Of a DNA stretch of 64,000 nucleotides, positions 35,035 to 45,600 are shown one piece after another. Each line of letters opens with the position of its first letter. Within the stretch, counting starts at the first letter, position 1. The notes below the pieces were generated by a model. That model had not been told where the DNA came from. It ran no database searches and worked only from the letters and a program-made list of their open reading frames with translations. Origin of the DNA: Bog-756 sp963699055 (GTDB lineage Bacteria > Actinomycetota > Acidimicrobiia > Acidimicrobiales > RAAP-2); NCBI GenBank assembly GCA_963699055.1, contig CAVOTA010000002.1, positions 1,116,001 through 1,180,000 on the forward strand. Direction: 5' to 3'. The position numbers were made by a program, and so were the translations under genes.

Positions 35035-36438
35035 TCAGGTGGCGAACGGGTACCGGTCGACCCAGGGGGCCGCGGCCTCGAGCTGGGCGGCCACCCGGAC
35101 CAGGAGGGCGTCCCGCCACGGACCGGCCACCAGCTGGATGCCGACGGGCAGGCCCGAGGCCGCCACGTGCAGCGGGAGACTGACCGCCGGCTGCCCGGTG
35201 ATGTTGAAGAGGGCGGTGAAGGCCGCCATCGAGATGATCTCCATCGGGGGGAACTCGGGCTGGGCGTGGACCTGCTCGAGCAGCCCGACGGGCGGGGGCT
35301 CGATGGCCATGGTCGGCGTGAGCAGCAGGTCGAACTCGGGGCCGAAGCGGGCCAGGATGTCCCGCGACTGCAATTGGAGGGCGGCCAGCGAGTGGGCGTA
35401 GCCCAGGCTGTCGAGGTTGCGGGCCGCCTCGAGGGCGGCACGGTTGTGCGGCTCGATGCGCTCGGGGTCGAGCCCGGGGTAGCCGGACATCCCCGAATTC
35501 ATCAGGTTGAGGAAGTCGCCGAGCCCGGCCGGGTCGAACAGGTCGGACTCGAGCCAGGCGACCTGGTGGCCGAGGGACTCGAGCAGCGCGGCGGCCCGCT
35601 CGACCGCGGCCCGGGGCTCGGGAGCCACCTCGACGCCGATGGCGGACACGGTGTTGACCGCCACCCGCAGGCGGCCGGGGTCCACCCCCACCTCCTCGGC
35701 GAAGGGCCGCTCCTTGCCCGGTGGGCTCCACCACGCCAGTCGGTCGGGTCGGCTCAGGACGTCGAGGACGGCGGCGGCGTCGGCCACCGTGCGGGTCACC
35801 ACGCCCTCGGTCGACATGCCCGCCCAGTGGGGGTAGAGATCGGGCACCCGACCGCGGCTGGGCTTGTGCCCCACCAGGCCGCAGCATGATGCCGGGATCC
35901 GGATCGAGCCGCCGCCGTCGCTGGCGTAGGCGGCGGGGAACATCCCCGAGGCCACGGCGGCGCCCGCGCCACCACTGGATCCGCCCGGGGTGTGGGCCGG
36001 GTCCCACGGATTGCGGGTGGCACCGAAGCGGAGGTTCTCGGTGACGCTGATCGACCCGAACTCGGGGGTGTTGGTCCGGCCGCAGAGGATGAAGCCGGCA
36101 TCGAGGTAGGCCTGGGGGGCGAGTTCGGTCACCTCCGCCGGGCCGTCCGCCGTACCCCACGACCCGTTGGTGTTCGGTTGGCCCGCCACCGGAACCAGGT
36201 CCTTGACCGGGAGCGGGACACCGGCGAACGGCGGGAGGTCCCCGGCCCCGGCGGCGATCCGCTCGCCCAGGGCGCGGGCCTCGGCGCGCGCCTGGTCGTC
36301 GTTGCGCCAGACGACGGCGTTGAGCTCGGGGTTCCGGGCGTCGACGCGGGCCAGGCAGGCGTCGAGCACCTCGAGCGGGCTCACCTCGCGGGTGCGGATG
36401 GCGGTGGCGGTCTCGATGGCGGATGCGTGCTCGTCCAT
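35035..36438 (-). CDS. amidase-signature family hydrolase
   Basis: A 467-residue cytoplasmic amidase. The Ser-cisSer-Lys triad is visible: the lysine in GVPLPVKDLVPVAG, the bridging serine in the GGSSGGAGAAVASGM loop, and the nucleophile serine in GGGSIRIPASCCGLVGHKPS. The C-terminal FNITGQPAVSLPL and LPVGIQLVAG motifs are also present. No gatB or gatC lies nearby, so it is taken as a stand-alone amidase and not GatA. Substrates could be nitrile-derived amides, aryl amides or 6-aminohexanoate oligomers; nothing decides. TACGGT (36445-36450, minus strand) lies 6 nt before the ATG. Confidence 0.86.
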   Translation of the reverse strand: MDEHASAIETATAIRTREVSPLEVLDACLARVDARNPELNAVVWRNDDQARAEARALGERIAAGAGDLPPFAGVPLPVKDLVPVAGQPNTNGSWGTADGPAEVTELAPQAYLDAGFILCGRTNTPEFGSISVTENLRFGATRNPWDPAHTPGGSSGGAGAAVASGMFPAAYASDGGGSIRIPASCCGLVGHKPSRGRVPDLYPHWAGMSTEGVVTRTVADAAAVLDVLSRPDRLAWWSPPGKERPFAEEVGVDPGRLRVAVNTVSAIGVEVAPEPRAAVERAAALLESLGHQVAWLESDLFDPAGLGDFLNLMNSGMSGYPGLDPERIEPHNRAALEAARNLDSLGYAHSLAALQLQSRDILARFGPEFDLLLTPTMAIEPPPVGLLEQVHAQPEFPPMEIISMAAFTALFNITGQPAVSLPLHVAASGLPVGIQLVAGPWRDALLVRVAAQLEAAAPWVDRYPFAT

Positions 36439-36538
36439 GGGCTCACCGTACGTCAACCGGTGGACGACGGGGCGGCCACCACGGTCCGGCTCGCCACCTG
36501 CACCGTGCCGGGCGGGCCCCGGTGTGGCACGGTGGACC

Positions 36539-37270
36539 ATGGTCGCCTACGAGCGGTTCGCCGCCTTCTACGACGTCGTCATGGACGACCCCGGCCCGCG
36601 GGCGGTCCGGGTCGATGCCGCCATCGACCGCTACCGGCCGGATGCGACGTCGCTGCTCGAGGTGGCCTGCGGCACGGGGTCGGTCCTGGCCAGGCTCACG
36701 ACGGAGGCGACGATGGTCGGCCTCGACCGGTCGCCGGAGATGCTGGCCATCTGCGCCGGCAAGGTGCCCGGCGCACGCCTGGTGGAGGCCGACATGCGGT
36801 CGTTCAACCTCGGCCGCCGCTTCGATGTCGTGGTCTGCGTGTTCGACTCGGTCAACCACCTCCTCGACGTCGCGTCCTGGATGTCGCTGTTCGACAGCGT
36901 CCATCGGCACCTGACCGAGGGAGGACTCTTCGTCATGGACGTCAACTGCGTCGGCGAGCTCCGCCGTCTCGGGGACGAACCACCCTGGGTCTACGACTTC
37001 GACGGGGGGACGGCCGTCATCGACGTCACCTTCGCCGAGGGTGACGGCGGCCTCGGGCTGTCCGACTGGGACATCAGGATCTTTGAGCGCGTGACCGGCA
37101 CACGATTCGAGCTCCACCACGAACGGATCGGCGAGCTGGCCCTGCCGCTGGAACAGGTGCGCGAGCTGCTCGCCGGCCGGTTCGACATCCTGGAGGAGGT
37201 CGACGAGGACGGACTGGTGGCCACCGACGACTCGATCAAGGCCTACTTCGCGCTCCGCAAGAACGGCTGA
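36539..37270 (+). CDS. class I SAM-dependent methyltransferase
   Basis: A 243-residue methyltransferase beginning MVAYERFAAFYDVVMDD, the typical start of this group. Motif I is LLEVACGTGSVLARL, followed by VGLDRSPEMLAICAGK and RLVEADMRSFNLGRRFDVVVC, then LFDSVHRHLTEGGLFVMDVN. The C-terminal half forms a beta-rich substrate lid (VYDFDGGTAVIDVTFAEGDG), like small-molecule N- or O-methyltransferases. The substrate is unknown. It is divergent from the amidase, with 100 bp between starts, and convergent with recD. Confidence 0.85.
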   Translation: MVAYERFAAFYDVVMDDPGPRAVRVDAAIDRYRPDATSLLEVACGTGSVLARLTTEATMVGLDRSPEMLAICAGKVPGARLVEADMRSFNLGRRFDVVVCVFDSVNHLLDVASWMSLFDSVHRHLTEGGLFVMDVNCVGELRRLGDEPPWVYDFDGGTAVIDVTFAEGDGGLGLSDWDIRIFERVTGTRFELHHERIGELALPLEQVRELLAGRFDILEEVDEDGLVATDDSIKAYFALRKNG

Positions 37271-37303
37271 GCCGCCGGCAGCCCCGGGCCGGGCCAGGTG
37301 TCG

Positions 37304-39166
37304 TCATGCGTCGGGCCAGAGGCGGTCCCGCAGTCCCGAGGCCCGGGCGACGGGGTGTTCCACCGCCCACCGGATGGCATCCTCGGCGCCCACCACGGTG
37401 AGAGCCGACCGGGCGCGGGTGACCGCCGTGTACAGGAGCTCACGGCTCAGGATCCTCGAGTTCGTAGCAGGCAGCGACACCACGGCGCGATCGAATTCGG
37501 AGCCCTGGCTCTTGTGGATGGTCATCGCCCACCAGGTCTCCCACTGACCGATGCGGGACAGCGGAAGCATGCGGATCCCGCCGGAGGAGGCGATCGCCAC
37601 CCGCGGGCCGTCAGCGGTCGCCACCAGCACGCCGGTGTCCCCATTGAACAGTCCGTTCGCACGATCGTTCCCGGTGACCATGATCGGCGTCCCGACACGC
37701 AGCTGCCCCAGTCGCGTCGCCCCGGGCAGCGCACGCGCCACGCCGCGCTCGATCCGATCACTCCAGTCGAACCTCCCCTGGGGTCCGAACCGGATGGCGG
37801 CGAGTACCTTCACCCGCTCCGCCTCGAGGAGCGCCTCCTCGGCGTGGCCGGCGATCGCCGCCTCTGCGACCAGCACCGACGATCGGACCACCTCCGCCCG
37901 GATGGCCGCCAGGCGGTCCCCTTCCGTGTCCGGCACCCACTGCAGATCGTCCCGATCCTCTTCGAGCAGGCGGAAGACGCCACCCACGTCGCCGGCCCGG
38001 ATCGCGTCGGCCATCCGGGCGATTCCCGAGTCCTCGCCGAATCGGCGGCGACGGGTCAGCACCGTCACCCGGCCGGCGAGCGGTGCGGCGTCGTCAGTCA
38101 CGCCGTCCCCAGGACCGGCGACGTCGTTCATCACCGTCCCCGACTCGATGCTCGCCAACTGGAACGGGTCGCCCACGAGGACGAGCCGGGCGGAGGGCGC
38201 AAGTGCTGCGAGCAGCCGCGCCATCAACGGGAGCGAGACCATCGACGTCTCGTCCACGATGACCAGGTCGAAGGGCAGGTGCGACACGGCGTCCGGGCTG
38301 TCCGTGGTGCCACGCACCCCTACCAGGAGGCGGTGGATCGTGCTCGGTTCGACGGATGCGAGCCGGACGGCGAGCTCGGGAGTCACCAGGCCATGGGCTT
38401 CCATCTCCCCGACCTGCTTGGTCACCGCGCTCCGCATCCGCGTCGCCGCCTTGCCGGTGGGCGCCGCCAGGGCCACCCGCACGTCGGTGCCCCTCCGGGT
38501 GGCGATCAGCTGGGCGGCGGCGAGGATCCTCGCCACGGTGTGCGTCTTGCCCGTCCCCGGACCTCCGGCGATGACGCTCACGCCGTTGCGCAGGGCGCGT
38601 TCCGCTGCTGACCGCTGGCCGTCGTCTGCGTCCGCACCCACAGGTGCGAACAAGGTGTCGATCACCGTGGCGACCTCGTCCCCCGGGAGACGGACGCCTC
38701 CGGGTGCCGCCCCTGCGATGGCGCTCCGATCGGTGAGCTGCCGGGTCACGAAGATCTCGTAGCTCCAGTACCGGTGGAGGTACAGCCGGCCGCGGTCGAG
38801 GACGAGTGGGCGGAGCAGCCCGTCACCGACGGTCTCGGCGGCGTCGACCAGAGGCGACCCGGTGACCGCCGTCGACCAGCTGTCCGGCGTCGGCCAGTCC
38901 AGGTCGCCGACCGCGTCGTCGGGCGTCGCCTCCAGCTCCACGTCCGAGAGACGGGCGACGTCGACACACACGTGACCGGCACGCGTCGCACGTGAGACGA
39001 GGCCGAGCGCCAGGAGGTCGTGATGGCCGGAACGAGGCTCGAGCCGCTGGAACGTGCTCACCAGGTGCGCTTCGAAGGTGCCGAGCACACCGCTGTCCAC
39101 GAAGGGACGGATTCCCTCCGGCACGGAGGCCCGGGAGCTGTCCCGCTCCGCCTCAGCCACGGCCAT
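37304..39166 (-). CDS. recD: exodeoxyribonuclease V alpha subunit (RecD)
   Basis: A 620-residue superfamily 1B (5'-to-3') helicase subunit of RecBCD. Walker A is SVIAGGPGTGKTHTVARILA near residue 200, Walker B FDLVIVDETSMVSLPLMARL, then LVLVGDPFQLASIESG. The C-terminal UvrD-like part has AMTIHKSQGSEFDRAVVSLP and LLYTAVTRARSALTVVG. The N-terminal domain is poorly conserved, as usual. The ATG at 39166 overlaps the end of recB by 14 bases, making it the last gene of a recC-recB-recD operon, the same order as in Mycobacterium tuberculosis. The complex unwinds and degrades double-stranded ends and loads RecA. Confidence 0.92.
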   Translation of the reverse strand: MAVAEAERDSSRASVPEGIRPFVDSGVLGTFEAHLVSTFQRLEPRSGHHDLLALGLVSRATRAGHVCVDVARLSDVELEATPDDAVGDLDWPTPDSWSTAVTGSPLVDAAETVGDGLLRPLVLDRGRLYLHRYWSYEIFVTRQLTDRSAIAGAAPGGVRLPGDEVATVIDTLFAPVGADADDGQRSAAERALRNGVSVIAGGPGTGKTHTVARILAAAQLIATRRGTDVRVALAAPTGKAATRMRSAVTKQVGEMEAHGLVTPELAVRLASVEPSTIHRLLVGVRGTTDSPDAVSHLPFDLVIVDETSMVSLPLMARLLAALAPSARLVLVGDPFQLASIESGTVMNDVAGPGDGVTDDAAPLAGRVTVLTRRRRFGEDSGIARMADAIRAGDVGGVFRLLEEDRDDLQWVPDTEGDRLAAIRAEVVRSSVLVAEAAIAGHAEEALLEAERVKVLAAIRFGPQGRFDWSDRIERGVARALPGATRLGQLRVGTPIMVTGNDRANGLFNGDTGVLVATADGPRVAIASSGGIRMLPLSRIGQWETWWAMTIHKSQGSEFDRAVVSLPATNSRILSRELLYTAVTRARSALTVVGAEDAIRWAVEHPVARASGLRDRLWPDA

Positions 39167-42100
39167 CCTCCACGATCCCTCCGAGCAGGTCGCTGAGATC
39201 ACGCACCAGTGCCGGAGGGATCGGCCAGGGGAAGACCCCGAGTGACGACCCGTCGTCCGTCAGCGGTCCGGCCGCCGTCATGCCCCGCACGAAGAGGTAG
39301 GCGGCACCGCCGAGATGCCGCTCCGGGTCGTACCCGGGCCGACGCCACGAGAGGTAGCGATGGAGCGCGACCGAGTAGAGGAGTGCCTGCAACGGATAGT
39401 GATGGACGCACATCGCACGCACCAGGGCGGCACCGCGGTAGTGGTCGGCTGTGGGATCCACATCCCTCGGGACGAGCTGATTGGTCTTGTAGTCCGCCAC
39501 CACGTACCGCTCACCGCCGCTCGGACCGACCCGTGCGATCAGGTCGATCGACCCCGTGAGCCAACCCGAGAGCCTCGGGCCCGGGCCGCCGGCTGCCAGC
39601 TCCACCGCCCACTGGCGGAGCGGATCCGAATCGGGGAGATGGGATGCCGTCAGCTCGCCGATCGCACCGAGGGTGGGAGCCGCCCCACCCGCTCCCAGAC
39701 GGAGATCGAAGGTCAATTCGTCGAGGCGGTCCCGCCTTCCGAACGATGCCAGCCGCTCGCCGTCGAACAGTGGGCCGAGAGGCGCCTGCAGCGCATCGAG
39801 GAGTCCGACTTCGAGCAGCGCACGGCCATCAGCCGCGCCGGCGGGTGTCCCCCCGCGCGGTGTCGGATCGAAGGCGAGGTCGTCGAGCGCCTGTCCGACC
39901 ACGGAGGCGATGTCCAGGGTCAACGTCGGCGACGCGAAGTCGAGGACCTCGAGGACGCCGTGCACCAAGCTTCCGAACTCCGTGCCCGCCGGAAGCGTCG
40001 CGAGCGGCCCGGGCACGTACTCGTCCGGCCTGCGCCGCCGAGGGGGCTCGCTCCGCACGTCGTCCGCATCGCCGAGCAGGAGCTGGTCGACCTCGGCATC
40101 CCCCTCGTCGGACGCCCCGGCGTCGGACACCGACTCGTCGTACGGATCGTGCACGCCTTCGTTCACCTGATCGGTGATGGAGGAGAACGACCACCTGCCG
40201 ACAGACCGGTCGAGGCGCCTGCCGAATACCTCCGTATGGAGAAGGTCCGCGGCCACGCCGCCACGCTGCGGACGACCTGTCGGGTGCCGGGTGTCGGGTG
40301 TCGCCGCGATCTCGGTGACGGAGATCCGGTGGTCCGATGCGGCTACCAGCGGCTCGAGCCGATCCACGACGTCAGCGTCCCCGGGAATCGGCACCACGGG
40401 GTCGTCGAACGCGTCCCGATCGAGTTCCGCCCCTGTTCGGGCGAACAGGAAGTGGGCGAGCGCCGACTCCTCGCTGTTCGGGAGATTCGCCCACCACACG
40501 GCCGTGAGGTGCCGGGCACGGGTCAGCGCCACATAGAGGAGCCGGAGTTCCTCCCCCCGGCGCTCTGCAGCGGCCGCATCGAGCCGGGCAGCAGCCCCCG
40601 CCTCGTCCGGCCAGTCCTTGCCGCCGGCGACGTCGAGTACCCACCGGACCCGCTTCGGGCCCACTGCGTCCGCCCCACCCACTCCCTCACCCGTCGCATA
40701 GAGCGTGAGGTCCCTCGAGCTGCGCCACCACAGGCTGGGCACGCACACGACCGGGAACTCCAGGCCTTTGGCCTTCCAGATGGTCATGATCTGCACCGCG
40801 TCGAGATCCGACTCGATCCGCCGGGCGGCGACACTCCCGTCGATCTCGGTGTCCGCATGCTCTGTCGGCCGGGACTCGAGTACCGACAGCAGTCCCGGGA
40901 CGGTGCTCCGACCCCGAGGGGACGCGTCGTGCAGGAGTTCAGCCACATGATCGAGGTCGGTGACGTTCCGATCGCCGTCCCGCTCCGCGAGCACCCGGGG
41001 AACCACGTCGCACTCCCGCCACACACGGGTGAGGACGTCAGCCACCGGATCGCGGACGAGTGACCTCGACCATTCGGTCAATCGGTCGCCGAGCTGCATC
41101 CAGTCGTCCTCCGTCGCCGTGACGACACGCTCGGCCGACCACCCGCCGAACCAGGAGAGCGCGTGGGCGTGCACCCTCCGCGGGTCGAAGGGTCGGGCCA
41201 TGGCCCGGAGCAGGGTCCGCACCTGGATGGCCGCCGGTGACTCCAGGACGTTGCCGTCGGCGGCCACCACCGCCGGGATCCCTGCGTCGAGCAGCGCACG
41301 TTGGAGCTGTTCGCCCCGGAAGTTCGTGCTGACCAGGACGGCGACGTCCGATGCCCGCAGATCCCGGAGCTGGCCGGGCTCCGGTCCGGGCACCCTTCCC
41401 ACCTCGAGGAGCTGACCCACGTAGGACGTGAGGTCGGCGTGGACAGCTTGGAATGCGCCGTCGCTCAGGAGATGCTGGTCGTTCGCCTTCGTCCGCGGGA
41501 TGCCTTCCGCGATGGCGAGCCGGATGTCCAGTGTGGCCGGGTGCGGATCGCCGGTCAGGCGGAACCGCTCCCCCTGGTGTGCGTCGGGCACGGCAACCGG
41601 ATGGAACCGGATCGCCGGATCGCCGAACGTCGCTCCCCGGAACAGGCAGTCGAGCGCGTCGAGCGTGGCCTCGTCCGACCGCCAATTCGTGGCCAGCGTC
41701 CGCGTCGCCACGCCCGAGTCCGGTCCCACGGCCTCGAGGTAGGTGTGGATGTCAGCTCCCCGGAACCGATAGATCGCCTGTTTCGGGTCCCCCACCGTCA
41801 CCAGTTGGCTGTCCGAGTCCGACGTCCCGAAGAGCGTGGAGAAGATCTCCCACTGCACGCTGTCCGTGTCCTGGAACTCGTCGATGAGGGCAACCTTGAA
41901 TCGGTTGCGGAGCGCGTCGATGACGCCGCCGCCCGTCCGGGCGTCCTGCAGTGCGTCACGCAGCTGGACGAGGAGATCGTCGAAGCCGATCGTCGCCGAG
42001 AGCATCCTTCGACGGGCGTACTCGTCGCGTGCCTGCACGACGAGCTCACGGAACCGGTACTGCGGCTCCGTCGCACCGTGGCGTGACCGATCCGGCTCCA

Positions 42101-42686
42101 CGACGATGTTCTCCCGTGCGACCGCCTCGGCCGTCGCCGCGATCAGATCGCCGAGCGAAGGGAGCTGGTCCGGGTCGACCGCCGAGGCCGCGGCGGTGAC
42201 CAACAGGTCGGTGCACACCTCCTGCACCAGGTCTCGTCCGTCCGTGACCAGCGTCGCATCCGGATCGATTGCGGCAGAGATCCCGAGGGCCCGGTGGATC
42301 TGCCGGGCGAACCCGTGGATGGTGATGATCGTCGCCGAGTCGAACTCCGCCAGTGCGGTCCGGATCCGCCGGAGGCGGTCGGTCCGGCCCTCCTCCGACA
42401 TGAGATGGCGCAGGAGTGGGTCGTCGTCGGGCAACGGCACCTCGCGTGCCAGGACCGATGCGGCTTCGGTGAGACGCTCACGCACCCTGGATCGCAGCTC
42501 CTCGGTGGCGGCTCGCGTGAAGGTGACCATCAGGAGCTGGGACGCGGCGATCCGGCCGTCGGCGATCAGGCGGGTCGCGAGGCCGGCCAGGGTGAAGGTC
42601 TTCCCCGTCCCGGCACTGGCCTCGATCGCCAGCATCCCCGTGGGGAGGGCACCGACCACGGAGAAGTCCTGCGCCGTCGACGTCAC
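39153..42686 (-). CDS. recB: exodeoxyribonuclease V beta subunit (RecB)
   Basis: A 1177-residue SF1A (3'-to-5') helicase-nuclease. Walker A is IEASAGTGKTFTLAGLATRL near the start; motif Ia SQLLMVTFTRAATEELRSRV; the DExx box FKVALIDEFQDTDSVQWEIF near residue 270; then GDPKQAIYRFRGADI, IMTIWKAKGLEFPVVCVPSL and LLYVALTRARHLTAVWW. The C-terminal RecB nuclease has the metal site in GSIDLIARV and YVVADYKTNQL near residue 1062. The start is GTG and overlaps the recC stop by GTGA. All catalytic motifs look intact, so an active enzyme is expected. Confidence 0.94.
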   Translation of the reverse strand: MTSTAQDFSVVGALPTGMLAIEASAGTGKTFTLAGLATRLIADGRIAASQLLMVTFTRAATEELRSRVRERLTEAASVLAREVPLPDDDPLLRHLMSEEGRTDRLRRIRTALAEFDSATIITIHGFARQIHRALGISAAIDPDATLVTDGRDLVQEVCTDLLVTAAASAVDPDQLPSLGDLIAATAEAVARENIVVEPDRSRHGATEPQYRFRELVVQARDEYARRRMLSATIGFDDLLVQLRDALQDARTGGGVIDALRNRFKVALIDEFQDTDSVQWEIFSTLFGTSDSDSQLVTVGDPKQAIYRFRGADIHTYLEAVGPDSGVATRTLATNWRSDEATLDALDCLFRGATFGDPAIRFHPVAVPDAHQGERFRLTGDPHPATLDIRLAIAEGIPRTKANDQHLLSDGAFQAVHADLTSYVGQLLEVGRVPGPEPGQLRDLRASDVAVLVSTNFRGEQLQRALLDAGIPAVVAADGNVLESPAAIQVRTLLRAMARPFDPRRVHAHALSWFGGWSAERVVTATEDDWMQLGDRLTEWSRSLVRDPVADVLTRVWRECDVVPRVLAERDGDRNVTDLDHVAELLHDASPRGRSTVPGLLSVLESRPTEHADTEIDGSVAARRIESDLDAVQIMTIWKAKGLEFPVVCVPSLWWRSSRDLTLYATGEGVGGADAVGPKRVRWVLDVAGGKDWPDEAGAAARLDAAAAERRGEELRLLYVALTRARHLTAVWWANLPNSEESALAHFLFARTGAELDRDAFDDPVVPIPGDADVVDRLEPLVAASDHRISVTEIAATPDTRHPTGRPQRGGVAADLLHTEVFGRRLDRSVGRWSFSSITDQVNEGVHDPYDESVSDAGASDEGDAEVDQLLLGDADDVRSEPPRRRRPDEYVPGPLATLPAGTEFGSLVHGVLEVLDFASPTLTLDIASVVGQALDDLAFDPTPRGGTPAGAADGRALLEVGLLDALQAPLGPLFDGERLASFGRRDRLDELTFDLRLGAGGAAPTLGAIGELTASHLPDSDPLRQWAVELAAGGPGPRLSGWLTGSIDLIARVGPSGGERYVVADYKTNQLVPRDVDPTADHYRGAALVRAMCVHHYPLQALLYSVALHRYLSWRRPGYDPERHLGGAAYLFVRGMTAAGPLTDDGSSLGVFPWPIPPALVRDLSDLLGGIVEDGRG

Positions 42687-45600
42687 GTCCTGCCCCTGCC
42701 TGAACGGCGGGTGGGTGGCGCACCGGTGGGTGGCACGAAGTCCGCGACCGTGCGGTCATAGGCCGACCAGAGGTAGTCCGCGTAGCGCCTGGCCCGCGGA
42801 CCCTCGCCGACGACGTCGTCCGGACCGGCGGGCAGTGCCAGCAGCTCGGCCAGGGCGATGTCGCCGAACGCCAGGCGCACGTCCGCATCGTCTCCGTCCC
42901 CCTGGCCCGTGAACGCTCTCCAGTGGGCTGGCGTCTCGCTCCTGTCGTGCAGGTGGTAGGAGAGGGTCGGGAACAGCGGGACGGGTTCGTGCAGTCCACG
43001 CCGGAAGCAGTCGACGACGACGCCGAGGGCTCCGACGGCCGCCCCCTGCCGGTCATCGATGTCAGGCGAGAGCACGAGATCGTGCACGACGACCTTGACC
43101 TTGCCGCTGCCGCCCTTGCGTGCCACCACGACGGAGCGCCACGGGACCGAGGGGTCCGTCGCCACCAGGGCCAGCAGGTCCAGCCACGCCTCGAGCCGGT
43201 GCACCGGCTTGGTCCTCGAGTAGGTGTACCGGACAGGGCCGGGCGTCGGGCCGTCGAGGCGCAGGGGGATCGACCCGGTCACGAAGGTGCCGTCGTCGAG
43301 ACGGACGCCGACCTCCTGGTGCCCGGGCGGGATCCGGCGCACACCGAGGTGGACCAGCTGGTCACGGATCTGGTCGACCGGACCCACGATCTTGGCCAGT
43401 GCCGCATCGGCGAACGCACCGGCGGGAAGTGTCGAGGAACGCGACTCCACGCGCTTCCACTGTTCGATGTCCGTCCCGTCGAGCGACGAGTCGAGGAGCC
43501 GCGTCGCGATCTTCCATTCATCGAGGCCACCGAGCGCCACAGGCAGCTCCGACGGCGAGTCCTCGATCGGATCGGGTTGCCCCACGCCGAGGACACGCCT
43601 GACGAAGAAGCTCACCGGCTTCCGGAGGAAGGTGCGGAGATCGTCGAGCTCGACGACATCAGGCTCCGTTGCCGGAAGCCGTGACGGGACGAGTGAGGTC
43701 GCCGGACCTCCCTGCTCCGCCCGGGCGATCGCCGCCACGCGGTCCATCGGGTCGAAGGACCACGTCGATCCGGGCAGGAGCCGGCCCGGTACGAGACACG
43801 GCGTGTCGAACGGGTGCCGAGGGTGGCGCGTCTCGAGCGGCTCCGCACGGGTGTCCCGCTCATGGGCCGGAACCAGGGACCGGACCGCCTCGAACAGCTC
43901 CGCGACGACGACGGAGCGCTTGACCTCCTGATTGGTGCGGACGTCACTGCCGTCACGCACGACGATCAGTCGCTCGCCGGCGGCGAGTACCGCCTCGAGC
44001 AGGCGCTGCCGGTCGTCAGACCGAGGGTCCGGGTCACCGAGGTGTGGGGCGGCGGCGATGAGGTCCTCCGCCGACGACGGTGTCACGCCGAACGCATCCT
44101 GGTCCATCCCCAGCAGGCAGACGACCTTGTACGGCACCCAGCGCAGCGGAGCCAGCGACGACACCGTCACCCCACCGCGGAAGAAGTCGGGGCGTCCCGG
44201 TGCGTCGTCGAGCACGCGGTCGATCAGGCGCCGGACATCGAGATAGGTGAGGGCGACCTCGGCATGGTGCCCTCCCACGACCGAGTGGTCGAGTGCGCGA
44301 TCGAGCGATCGGTGCAGTGCGTCGACCTGCCAGGCGAGGTCCTTCGGCGTGGCGAACAGTGCGTCGCAGGCGCCACGGACCGTCGCCATCCACTCGACCA
44401 CCGACTTCGACTGGTCCACCTGCCTGGCGAGATCGACGATGGTCATGACCGCCTCCGCCAGGCGGCCCAACGTGTCGACATCGCCCCCTTCGACTGCTGA
44501 CGGGGCCACCTCCCCCAGTGCGAGGCCCAGGGAGCCACCGGTGATCGTCGCTCCGGTGATGAGCCGTTCCAGAGCTGACTCCCAGGAGAACCCGACGATG
44601 TCCGCCGAGACACCGAAGCCGGCGCGGTGGGATCCGTCGATGCCCCAACGCACGTTCGTGGACTCCACCCAGGTGGCGATGGTACGCAGTGCGTCGTCGT
44701 CGAAGCCGAATCGGTACCGCACAGGTTCGGCCCCGAGGAATTCGAGCACGGCGGACCAGGTGAACCTGCTCGAGGCGAGGTCGATCAGCTGCGTTGCGGC
44801 CCCGAGCACGGGATTCACCGAGCGAATCGACTGGTCGGCGATCCGGAACCGAAGGGACGGGCGGTCCGGCACCACGTCGGTGTCCCGATCGACCGCACAC
44901 CCCCCGAACACCGACTCGACGAGCGGCGCGAACCGCTCGAGCCTCGGACAGAGCACCAGGATGTCCTCTTCGGTGACGCCTTCGTCCTCCGCCAGCACGT
45001 GGAGCAGCGCATCCCGCGCCACCTGGACCTGGCGGACCGGGCCGAAGCATGCGTGGAATTGGACCGATCGATCGTCCGGATCCGACCGGCAGTCCGCCTC
45101 GGACCCGTCGGATCGGAGTGTCTGCTGCAGGCGCCCGAGGAGCGATGGCGGGGGGGGCACCGGATCCGCGACCACCTCGGGCGCCGGGAGCCCTGTCCGA
45201 CACGCCTCGGCCAGGAGGAGTGCGCCCTCGCGGGCCGAACGACCCCAGGAGCGGAGGAGCGGGTGGTGCACGAGCTGATCGGTGGTGTCGGCGGATCGCA
45301 GCCATGACCGGCCCGCCCCGGCCGGAGGCAGGCGGGCGAGCATGGGACCGATGGCGAAGTCCGCCGTCCGGAGCAGGAAGACGTCGACGTGGCGGCGTCG
45401 GCCCACTGCTTCGAGGAGCTCCGTGAAGGCGCCGCCGGGTAGCGCGGTGAAGCCGAAGAAGAGGAGCCGGTCGGGCAGGTCGAGCGCCAACCGGCCGGTC
45501 GCCAACCGGGTCATCAGGATGTCGAACCGCTCCGGGGGGCTCGGCTGGGAGATGCGGTCGCGGACGGCGCGCCAGAGCCGAGCCTGCCATGCCGCGCCCT

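Noticed and set aside
31353..35183. A 1276-codon rightward open frame over 31.3-35.2 kb
   Set aside because: It lies antisense to the FAD oxidoreductase, TIGR03086 and TrpB2 genes, all with clear motifs. Its own composition is Val/Gly/Arg/His-rich without recognisable domains.
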